Shown: in pieces, positions 27,100 through 36,105 of the stretch
Layout of the letters: each line of letters starts with the position of its first letter
How positions within the stretch are numbered: the stretch's first letter is position 1
From: Drosophila pseudoobscura
Taxonomy: Eukaryota; Arthropoda; Insecta; Diptera; Drosophilidae
Direction of reading: 5' to 3'
NCBI RefSeq assembly: GCF_009870125.1
Contig: NC_046679.1
Coordinates: 8,618,001-8,682,000 of the forward strand
Length of the DNA stretch: 64,000 bases
Made by a program: the position numbers and the translations under genes
Notes under the pieces: generated by a model
Seen by the model: only the letters and a program-made list of their open reading frames with translations
Databases searched by the model: none
Told to the model about the DNA's origin: nothing

Positions 27100-29204
27100 T
27101 ACGCTGTTCAGTTAAATTAATACAAAGCCCAAGTACATGCACTAATGCTAAGTAGATTCCAGCACAAACAAGGAATGGCGAGGAGCAGGAGAGATGGAGA
27201 GGCCAGGCGGCAAAGCCTACGCTAAGCTAGGCACTGGAATTCCTCTACCCAGCCACCCAGCAGGATCTGTGTGTGAATGAGAGCATCATTGTGTGTGTGT
27301 GAGGAATGAGTGTATGTGTGTATGTGTGTGTATGCCGGTTAAGCGTCTTACTCAAGTATTTATGTATTTACATTGCGAATATTTAATGGAGATATGCGCT
27401 GGATTACAACTACTTGTAGGAGTGAGCCGCCGAGAGTTGGAGTTCGGGGAGTTAGGGGATTGGGGGATGTGTGAAAAAATGGCACACTCCTCCAGTAACC
27501 AAAAGAGAATATTTAAGCAATCAACAACAGGCGGCGTAGCTCCCACTACAAACAAAAGCAGCAGCTAGGAGCAGTGTTTTATTCATTTTTAATACTACAT
27601 ATTACATAACGAGCACCCAGGGTGCGCAGTGGGGGAAAAGTGCGTTCTGAAAGCAGAGGCAGAAGGCCCAGAACAGAACAGAAGAGAACGGAACAGAAAC
27701 AGAACATCTAATAAGCTAAAAGCGAGCGAGCGTCAAAGCAAATGGCAAGGCATACCCGTAATATTCCAATGGCTGCTCCCCACTGGCCTAAGGCAGAAAT
27801 TATTCAAGCGTTTCTTTAATAGAGAGTCGCCCCAGCGGAAACGAACCCCTCCTGGGCCCTTTGCCCGCTGCCACTTTCTCGTTCCTTCTCTTTCTGTCTG
27901 ACTTTTAGCTGGAAACTATTTAAAAAAGCAATTTTTTAGTTAATTAAACGACAAAGACAAGCAAAAGGCAAACAATTTTCCCCTCGCACATAGCACCATT
28001 TGGCTTTGGCACAGCCTTGGGCTGTTTCTGGGGCAGACAGACGCCTTCTTGGAGCTGCCGCTCCAGCAGCACTGAAATGACCAGAGACCGGAGACCAATT
28101 TTTGGAAGCCCGAAAGAACTTTGCAAATGCCAGAGATCATCGTGTTGCAGAGACTTTTCCAAGCAGACATCCTGCTGCGATCCTTGGGCCGGGCAACAAA
28201 GTCCATGGACATAAAGAAACCTAAGCATAGCAATCAATGTTAATGAATTTTAATGGCTTCCACAAGCAGCAATCAAGGACTTGCAAGTGCTTTATCTGCT
28301 GTGGTCACACTCGACGGCGCTAATGATGTGAAACAACAATTGAAACGGCGAAATGCAAAGTACCTACTCCCTGGTCCGTGGTCCCTGGTCCGAGGTCCTG
28401 TTCCGCTCATATCGCAGACAAATTACTGGCCAGGCCAGGCAGTGGAGAGTGGAGCGACCACTAAAAATGCGCAACTTTGTAAGCCATTTTCCCCAACCCA
28501 AACCAACCCAACCATTTGTCGCATTTCGCTTAGCCATTTATTTATTTGTAAACTGCATTGTTTTTCGCCGCTTGCACTTCCATGAGTGGGGCCATGTTGT
28601 CCGGTTTCCCATCTTTGTTATTAAGAACGGCGTAATCATAGCTGGATGTGGGGTTTCTTTTTTTTCTTCCTTTTCTTTCTTTTTCCTATTTTTTGGTAAA
28701 GACCCCCAATGGGGTCTGGCATGCTCTAATTAAGTGCATTTACTCTAATGAGCAAAAATGGCAGCAGGAGCAGCAGCAGCAGCAGCAGTGGATGTTGCAG
28801 CAGTGGCAACAGCAACAACAGCAGCCAAAAAACTGTCACAGCTCCGTGAACGACGCGACCGTGCGTGAAAACTGCTGGACCTTCAGCTGGCGAGAGGAGA
28901 GCGCATCCTGGCCAAGTTTTGTGGTTTCATTTCTCGGAAGGTCGACCTCGTTTAAGGGCTTTCCCCGAAAACCTTTTAAGCAAAGACTCCCCGCTCTCTC
29001 TCTCCCTCTCCCTCTCGCTCGTTGTGGCCTTTGGGGGGATCTGGGAGGTTGGTCAGCACGGCCATTTGTCTATGCAAAATTTTGTGACGCTCATTAGTGC
29101 AATTTGCATGCATAACGGCAAATAGTAGTATGGCTGCAGACAGATGAGGCCTCCGGACCTGTCCATCCATGCAGCCGTCTATTCCATCCACAACAAATAC
29201 AGAA

Positions 29205-29428
29205 ACAGATACAGATACGGATACAGATACAGATACATCTGTAGGAGTGCTCTATGCAATTGCTCCTCCTTCCACATTCATCAAATTCAGAGACACAGGC
29301 AAAGGCATTTATGGAGCTCCGTTCATTGTCGAACTCAAATATGTAGACTAGAATTTTTGTATCCAACCATGCACATGTCCGCATCTGTGAGAGGCAGAGG
29401 CAGATACAGATACAGATACAGATACAGA
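29205..29428. repeat. Two (ACAGAT)n arrays flanking ~160 bp
   Basis: ACAGAT hexamers occur at 29,205-29,238 and again at 29,401-29,428, separated by unique sequence. On the plus strand they give a spurious Tyr/Arg/Asp-rich frame. Confidence 0.8.
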
Positions 29429-32400
29429 GGGGCCCATCCTGATTTAGATTCAGATTCGGATTCAGCGACACTAAGTAAACATCAGCGCAGCTGTGCCAAA
29501 GGATAACAGCTCTCGTCGGCTCTGAAATATGCAAATGTCCCCGTCCTGTCCACATACTCTCCTATGAGCCTCTCCCTCTCTTCTTCTCCTCACTGTTCGA
29601 TCTGCCATCACATCCAGATAAAACACAAAACATGCCGAATTAGTAGAAAGCAAAACAATCAAAAAAAAAAAAAAAAAAAGAGAGGGAACACTTTTCCGAA
29701 AAACCAAATTCATTTTCAATTAAGAATTTTTCAGCATATCGACACAGAATGTGTCCTGTCCTGTCCTGTCGTGTCCTGTGCCTAATGCCAAATGCCTGTC
29801 GGTAGCTCGTACCGAGTGGATTGCCAATGGAAAAACATTTGAAATGCTAACTAAATTACGCAGACTTCACATATATCTATCGGTGGACTTGCGTATATAG
29901 TTTTTGTGCCATTTTCGCAGTGGCGGCTGATGTTGACACTCGCTCGACGGCGGGCATATGGCCGGGATGGGTGTCAGAATGTGGTCAAAATGCCAATTGC
30001 AAAACAATTGCATTTTGGTTACTTTGCTGTTGAATCCGGAATTTCGATGGCAGCCAACTAACAAACAGTGCGAGAACAGGGCTTCCGTTGACACCACCGA
30101 CACACCCTGCCGCCTCCCCCCCACCATCCCAATGGAATACGCTACATATTCTGGTGCACATCCAAAGACAATTAAATTCTAGCTTTTCAGTTAAAAGGAA
30201 AATATTATACCAGACTCTCGCTCTTTTTGGGAAAGGGCGTGAAATTTTGAAATTTGAAATTGTTAGACTCGATTTTCTTTTTGTGCAGTGCGAGTACTCG
30301 CAAAAATGGTTAGACGACAAGCAGTTCTGTCATATTCACACATGGCCCAGTGTGACAGACGGAACAAAAACCCAAAAAGCAATTAAATTGTACACTCTGC
30401 CATGGCAGCACCAGGCAGCAGCAGCACCAGGCAACAGCTCAGCAACAAAAGACAGCAGAGGCATCAAGCAACAATATTATAACATTTGTCGACTGCGACA
30501 AAAACAAAAAAAAAAAAAAAAATAAAATAAAAATAAAACCAGCAACTATATTTTACATATATTCTCGAACAGCCTGAGAGAGAGATGCAAATGCTGAATC
30601 CTTTCTTTGCTTTTTTTTTTGCCCACTTGGAATTGAATCCATGTGAGTGACAGGCTGACATGCAAATACGTTTAATTTCAAAAACTAAACTAATAAAAGC
30701 TTTGCTGACACTGGAAATCCCTTTTTACCAGGCCAGCATAAAAATGCAACTCGTACAAACAAATGGGCAATCGAAATGAATTTCCAGCAAAAGTTGGTGG
30801 AACCTATGGGGCTCGGTTCGATTGGAATACAATTTTGGAATCAAATTAGCATACCATTCTTTAATCGAATGTGGCAGTGACATGCATATACGAAAAACCC
30901 AGCTCAACTCTTAACATAGATTGCAGTACAGTGGCAAAATACTCGATTGGTTTGGCAACTTTGAGGGCACTTCAACGCCCAATTCAATGTTTTTTGCGGT
31001 CGCCCAAACTTCAAGTCTTGTGGGAGCTTCGCACATGAATGATGGAGCATCATGGAGTGTGGCGTCCGTTTAATCAAAAAGCAATTTTCAAGAGCTTTCT
31101 CCAGACTGCCGCAACAATGAGTGCGCAGAGAGCCCCCACATATGTTAGCCATTAGAGATGGACAAGGGCATGTGGTGCAAGGCCCATCAGAAAAAATATA
31201 GAAATTTAAAGACAATACCAAAGTCGAGTGAATCGATCCAATCCGATCACCAGTAAAATTCTAAAATTTGTTGGATTTACTAACAAATTAGCACCTTTGG
31301 ACATCATTTGGACAATTTTAATAATTTTTAACGTATTTTGTTCGTAGTGATATTTTGTAGAAAAATCTTAGAAAACTTCAACTTTGGCTCGATATATCTT
31401 TGGGCTTAGTTATTATATCGGCACGAATAAAAAATCCTATGAGATGGTTATACAATTCTCTTTTCAACTCAATCATATTTTTGGACATAAATGCGACGAA
31501 TGGTATACTGAAAATTCTAAGTATGAGGATGTAATCTACTCCTCCCATTCTACAACCTTATTTCTTACTAATGAAAAGTGCTTTGTAATTATCTAATACA
31601 GATTGCGAATTTGTATGAATAAATCACATTAAATCGAGTACAACCGAATCATTTTAAAAAATCCCTAGCCTCCTCTCTACACCTAGAGAAAAAGGAACTA
31701 AAATCTGAATTTTTTCAAATTTATGTTATTAATTTGCAGCCTAAAGTGGAAATATTAAAATTTAAATTTTTTCACTTACATTTTGACATTTAAATGAAAT
31801 TATTTGATCTAAATATATTTCATATTTAAATTAAATAAATTTCCAGTACATTTAATAGCATATATTTATTTTTAAAGTGTTTTTTATACATTTTTTTTTT
31901 TAATCAAAGTATTCTATTTAATTTTACTATGTTTGTACATCTACAGATATGGTTATGCCACTTTTCTCTCAGTGTAATAGCTGGTGGCCTCGAATGCAGA
32001 ATTTAGGAAAATTGCAACTCAATGATGCGCCAGATATTTCACTACAAAATGATAAATATTTCGATGAGGCTGGGCAGCTCCTTTAAACTACAAGCGAGTG
32101 TAAGCGAAACCTTTACGTGATCGTCCCAGGAAGGGTACAACAATACACCCGGGTCCTATGAAAACTCACACACACACGCTCGCAAGGACACAGAGAGATG
32201 CCCGGAGTCATGCTCGGCCATAGAACACCATTAGTGGGGGAGGGGATGTCTTTCTCAATCTGGCTGTTAAAATCGGCAACGCAACAAAAGAAATCGCACA
32301 CTTCAACATTTTGAATTTGTAAAAGGATATTTTTCACATTATAATAAGAAATGAGACTGGAGACGCGCCTCGCATGCTGTGCGGCTGCTGCTGCTGGGGG

Positions 32401-32887
32401 AAAACCCAACCCTCGGCAGCCGCACACTTTAAAATGCAGAACAGCTGAAAAATCATATAAACACAAATAATAAAATCGACAATTTGGTAAGAGGCGCACG
32501 CACACACACAGCCAAACGCGCTTAGATGCGAGTATCTGTGTGTGTCTGTTTCCGGATGCGTATACATACATATGTGTGTATGTGTGTGTGTTGCAATGAG
32601 CACATAACCGCAAATGTACTGGCAACAAAACGTGCCGCGATTTCCTAAAAAGACCCATGAAAATGCTCCAAGGATACAGATATTTCCCAATCGGCCCACA
32701 GACTCCAAGCTCTGATGGAAAAGTCCCCTCGTAGTCGGCTGCAACCTCTTTGGGCAGTGAATGTACTTGTAGGAGCCTCTGTTCTCATCTTAAAATGATT
32801 CAATTTTATATACACTTTTCATTAAGATAGTTGTTGTTAAGCCAACTAACAGTTAGCTGTTCATATGGCATATGGCCTTTCATACCA

Positions 32888-32960
32888 TATAATCAGCAAT
32901 TCGTTACCAGACACAGAAACGAATCAATTTAGAGGCACGCAACGGTAACGGAGACATCAA
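32888..32960 (+). promoter_or_regulatory. Possible core promoter of the serine protease gene
   Basis: A TATAAT string at 32,888-32,893 lies about 120 bp upstream of the protease start codon, at a suitable spacing for transcription to begin near 32,915-32,920. No strong initiator is seen. If transcription does begin here, a six-codon upstream frame (ATG at 32,962, stop at 32,980-32,982) would sit in the leader. This is a weak prediction. Confidence 0.25.
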
Positions 32961-33014
32961 AATGGAAAGTTTCTCCACTTGAAGCGACAGTTTTTCCACT
33001 AAAATCAGCTAAGA

Positions 33015-33791
33015 ATGTTTGCACTGGTTTGGCTGAGTCTACTTATCCTTGCCGGAGCTTCGGAAGATGAGGATCCATCGCCAAAAATACAGCCGAGGAT
33101 TTTCAATGGGAAAGAAACGGGCAGCGGTACCCTTGGCGGCTTCGGTGTCCAGTTATTCTACCTGAAGAAGCTCATCTGCTCGGGCACGATCCTGTCAACG
33201 CGACACATTCTGACGGCTGCCCACTGCTTTGACGTAGGGAACCCACAGTGGTTCCATGTGGTGGCAGGCTACACGAACCAGTACGAGGGCCACACGAAGA
33301 CCTCAATTAAGAACGTTCTCATAAAGATCAAGATCCATCCCGAATATCAGAAAGTTAAGTTCATAGCCGACTTGGCCGTGGGCAAGACTCTCTTACCGTT
33401 AAAGAGCAATCGCATTGGCTATGCCAAGGTCTGTAACTCCCAGCTCTATCCTAGGGAGTTTGTAACCGTCGCCGGCTTTGGCATCGATGGCCGATCCGGG
33501 CTCGGAGTCCGCAATAGACTGCACACCATGCGAGTGCCAATCGTGGATAGAATGGCCTGCGAGCGCAGCATTGGCCGCACCCTTCCGCCTAACGTGATCT
33601 GCGCCGGCGGCTATGACCATCGCACCCTCTGCGACGGCGACTCTGGCGGGCCCCTGCTACTCATGGAGGAGGTGTGCGGCATCAGCTCCTGGACGTATCA
33701 GTGCGGGGAGTCCGACAAGCCCGACGTCTACATGAGTGTCAAGTTCTATGCACAGTTTATCAAAGAAACAATGCAACAATTGGGCTACTAA
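33015..33791 (+). CDS. Secreted S1A (trypsin-fold) serine protease
   Basis: Single-exon gene of 258 residues. Residues 1-16 form a signal peptide. A short propeptide ends at Arg28, with activation predicted between Arg28 and Ile29 (RIFNG), releasing a catalytic domain of usual size. The triad is intact: His70 (LTAAHC), Asp119 (IADLAV) and Ser210 (GDSGGP). Cysteine spacing fits the standard disulfides. There is no clip domain, so it is more like a digestive or secreted effector protease than a cascade clip protease. The S1 pocket is unusual: the position equivalent to Asp189 of trypsin is Thr204, while Gly226 is replaced by Asp237 and Gly216 by Thr227. Cleavage specificity is therefore not simply tryptic. 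AATAAA lies 32 bp past the stop. The D. melanogaster counterpart may be CG4815, a guess from position only. The start is the first ATG giving a clean signal peptide. Confidence 0.9.
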   Translation: MFALVWLSLLILAGASEDEDPSPKIQPRIFNGKETGSGTLGGFGVQLFYLKKLICSGTILSTRHILTAAHCFDVGNPQWFHVVAGYTNQYEGHTKTSIKNVLIKIKIHPEYQKVKFIADLAVGKTLLPLKSNRIGYAKVCNSQLYPREFVTVAGFGIDGRSGLGVRNRLHTMRVPIVDRMACERSIGRTLPPNVICAGGYDHRTLCDGDSGGPLLLMEEVCGISSWTYQCGESDKPDVYMSVKFYAQFIKETMQQLGY

Positions 33792-33822
33792 ATTGGGCAG
33801 AAGCTGCTGCATATTGAACCCC

Positions 33823-33828
33823 AATAAA
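33823..33828 (+). terminator. Polyadenylation signal of the protease gene
   Basis: AATAAA 32 bp after the TAA stop, followed by a GT-rich stretch. Confidence 0.7.
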
Positions 33829-34368
33829 AAGTGTAATTTCTATATCCCTACAGAAAACAAGAAAAAGGTTTACGATCAGCAGAAATATATAAGCCAGGTA
33901 GTCTCTAGTGTTCCATGATGGATTTCAATACATTCCTTGATCCAACGGGCAATAAAATTCAACCGTAATAAGGAAAATTATAATGATTCTGTGGAATTTC
34001 CATCAACTCAAGAAAACGCAGTCCATAATGCATGTGTAAGGTGCTAATCTCCTAGAGTTTCCAGAACCTGATTAAATGTAATGTAGCCATGTAGCCATGT
34101 TCTACACGTGCATGTCGCATGTAGAATGAGACGCTCTTTGCACCTACCTATCGTTCACGTGTCATCACCTCATTTCTTGCGCTCCCGCTCTCGCTGCTGT
34201 CCAACCGAGCGTGCATGGAGAGGGCAAATTGCAGCGTTGGCGCCCGCAACGACACCACACACCGGCAAATCTCAGCAGAAAAGAGTGGAAAGCCAGAAAC
34301 AACAAAAAACACGCAAGCAATAAAGATATCTCATCGGGCGGCGGGAGTGGGCAAGGCAAAAATTCCGC
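33829..34368. other. Intergenic DNA between protease and transposon
   Basis: No gene or RNA is recognisable. The last ~200 bp, up to the transposon, is GC-richer than the first part and is the older host sequence into which the element inserted. Confidence 0.5.
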
Positions 34369-34373
34369 CGCTG
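34369..34373. repeat. Target-site duplication CGCTG, left copy
   Basis: Five bases identical to those at 35,101-35,105, directly abutting the transposon terminus. Confidence 0.85.
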
Positions 34374-35100
34374 CACTATGGTCCGAACGACCACTTTTGC
34401 TGGCCAAAACCTAATTCTTAAAAGTCAAAACTAAAACCTGGTTTTGATCACTTTGCATTACAAAAAGAGTGGCCATTAACCCAACTGTTGTTATTGTAAA
34501 GTACTTGAACGCACCGACGCACAACAAAAACTTGAACGAACGCCGAGATCTGATTAAATTTTTGTGATTATAATCAGTCGGGCTTGTTTTTAATCAGTTG
34601 TTTTAAGGTGTGAACTCTATCTAGTAGTTGTGATGTCTTTGTAATTGTAGGTTAAAGTGAGTCATTCAACACGTTTCATCTTGTAATGAAAACTAATTTT
34701 TGAAAAGGTGTACAAAGTTGGTCCTACCTAGTACCACCCTGTAACCTTTTGTGTGTCGTAGATTAATAAATTCTTGTTGAGATGTATATGCCACTTTTCA
34801 TCAAAATTCTTGAAAGTTGCATTAATATATCATAAACTCAAATTCGAAAATGCAGTGTTCTTTGCCGTATGGAATTCAGAGAAAGGTAAAATTATTAATT
34901 ATTTGAAAACGGCTCTTAAGACGACATATCATATGAAATTAGGACTGAAATTAGACAAGGACTATTCTAACTAATAATTAAAATATGCATTATTAAAAAA
35001 GGGCGGTTCCACACCCAATACAAAACCTAAATAAAGAAATCTTGTTTCGTTCGGGAGTTATTAATTTTGGCCAACAAAAGTGGTCGTTCGGACCATAGTG
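34374..35100. mobile_element. Non-autonomous Transib-type DNA transposon (727 bp)
   Basis: The ends are 36 bp terminal inverted repeats with one mismatch (34,374-34,409 and 35,065-35,100), beginning CACTATGGTCCGAACGACCA. The element is flanked by a perfect 5 bp duplication, CGCTG (34,369-34,373 and 35,101-35,105). Transib elements, relatives of the RAG1 recombinase, have termini starting CACWATG and make GC-rich 5 bp duplications, so both ends fit that superfamily. The AT-rich interior has no transposase-sized frame; the longest frame is 66 codons and shows no recognisable domain. It is therefore a deletion derivative or MITE-like element that needs a transposase supplied elsewhere. The intact duplication and 97% matching ends suggest a fairly recent insertion. 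It lies about 950 bp upstream of the tubulin start codon. Confidence 0.85.
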
Positions 35101-35105
35101 CGCTG
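35101..35105. repeat. Target-site duplication CGCTG, right copy
   Basis: Pairs with 34,369-34,373 on the other side of the transposon. Confidence 0.85.
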
Positions 35106-35159
35106 TCGCCAAGCTGCGTTTTTTGTCTCTGTTTCTCCCACGCCTCTTGCTGCAGCTCA

Positions 35160-35700
35160 TCAGGTCGTCGCCGGCAACATTGCCAACTACTTATGCATTT
35201 GTTGAGTATGCTTTCTCTCTCTACAGCCGGCAACAAGTATTCGCTGTATATTCTCTGGCTCAAGGTGAATCGATTTAAGGTGAGGGCTCACTCACGCTAT
35301 ATCGATTTGTCAACGGCTTTGCATTGCCACACCTTTTTCTCAGAATAGGCGAATATTGTGAGAGCCTTTTACGGGATTGAGTCACCTAATATTTATGCAC
35401 TGTGGTCGGCCTCTGCAGTCGACAACATTGCCAACTACTTATTTCTTGAATGCTCTGGCTCTGTTGCCGGCACCACGTCATTTCTGTATGCCTCGTCTCA
35501 GGGTGTAATAATAAAAGGTAAGCGATTCCCAAACTACCGAGGTTCACATTTTTTTCCCACCCTCTCTGGCATAGTGAGTGCGTTGTGTGCCAGCACGATC
35601 TACCCAAAAATATGAAATTATCATGAGAGCACTCTCTGGAAATACCTCACCTAACTATGGGTCGGCATCTTCAGCCGGCAGCATTGCCAACTATCTGTGG
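35160..35700. repeat. Three diverged ~250 bp promoter-proximal repeats
   Basis: The core CGGCAACATTGCCAACTACT or a close variant occurs with CATTGCC at 35,178, 35,426 and 35,682, a spacing of 248 and 256 bp. Copies two and three also share an upstream block with GAGAGC, TCACCTAA, TATG, GGTCGGC and TCT-CAG in the same order (from 35,361 and 35,625). They look like an old tandem duplication just upstream of the tubulin promoter, and may be duplicated regulatory sequence. No coding capacity is seen. Confidence 0.7.
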
Positions 35701-35830
35701 TATGCCCCAGCGCTCTCTCTCTGCCAACCTCGCTCTTTCTACCTATCGCTGGCACTGTACTCCCTCCCTGTCTGTGGGTCGCTCGCTCTCTGGTCTCTCT
35801 GCCCGCCCGTTCATTCCGTTTGATTTCTCA
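35700..35830 (+). promoter_or_regulatory. CT/GAGA-rich putative tubulin promoter
   Basis: Clusters of CGCTCTCTCT and GCTCGCTCTC give many GAGAG sites on the minus strand, as at GAGA-factor-bound paused promoters. TCATTC at 35,811-35,816 fits the Drosophila initiator TCAKTY and would give a leader of about 236 nt before the ATG at 36,049. No TATA box or good downstream promoter element is seen at the expected spacing, so the start position is only a guess. Confidence 0.35.
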
Positions 35831-36048
35831 AAGTGAACGCGCGCAACGATCGCAAGTAGATCCCGTTTTCGAATTCTGAACCTAAACAAGCGCTGCATCA
35901 CTGCTTCCCGAAATCTGACATAAATTTGGTCTTCCGCGAGTGCGTATTTGTGTTTCTGTGTATCTGCAAGAGAGAGTAATTGATAGTGTATCCGTCAATT
36001 CAATCGATACAATACAACTTTTAGTGTCAGCAACAAACAGTCTTCGAT

Positions 36049-36105
36049 ATGAGGGAAATTGTTCATCTACAGGCGGGCCAGTGCGGCAATCAGATCGGTT
36101 CAAAG
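36049..36105 (+). CDS. betaTub97EF: betaTub97EF exon 1
   Basis: Encodes residues 1-19 ([19 protein letters not shown]) and ends in phase 0 at a GTGCGT donor. The MREI start is the nascent-peptide signal used in animals for tubulin mRNA autoregulation. QCGNQIG forms part of the nucleotide site. Confidence 0.95.

Larger units (their letters stand above)
21261..32760. other. Gene-free noncoding DNA, right part
   Basis: No supported gene. Contents: CCCAGC/T repeats (22,685-22,718), CA/GT arrays (24,789-24,806; 25,192-25,226; 26,141-26,179), a CT array (27,064-27,099) and two ACAGAT arrays (29,205-29,238; 29,401-29,428). There is an A-tract near 29,660 and a markedly AT-rich, microsatellite-poor block at 31,200-31,960, which may be an old degraded insertion. 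A GGGTATGCCTAGCTTCGG-like string near 21,397 resembles motifs in dispersed Drosophila repeats, but no element boundary is visible. Confidence 0.5.

Noticed and set aside
31384..31596. 70-codon frame in the AT-rich block as a transposase remnant
   Set aside because: No conserved motif and no terminal inverted repeats or target duplication nearby.
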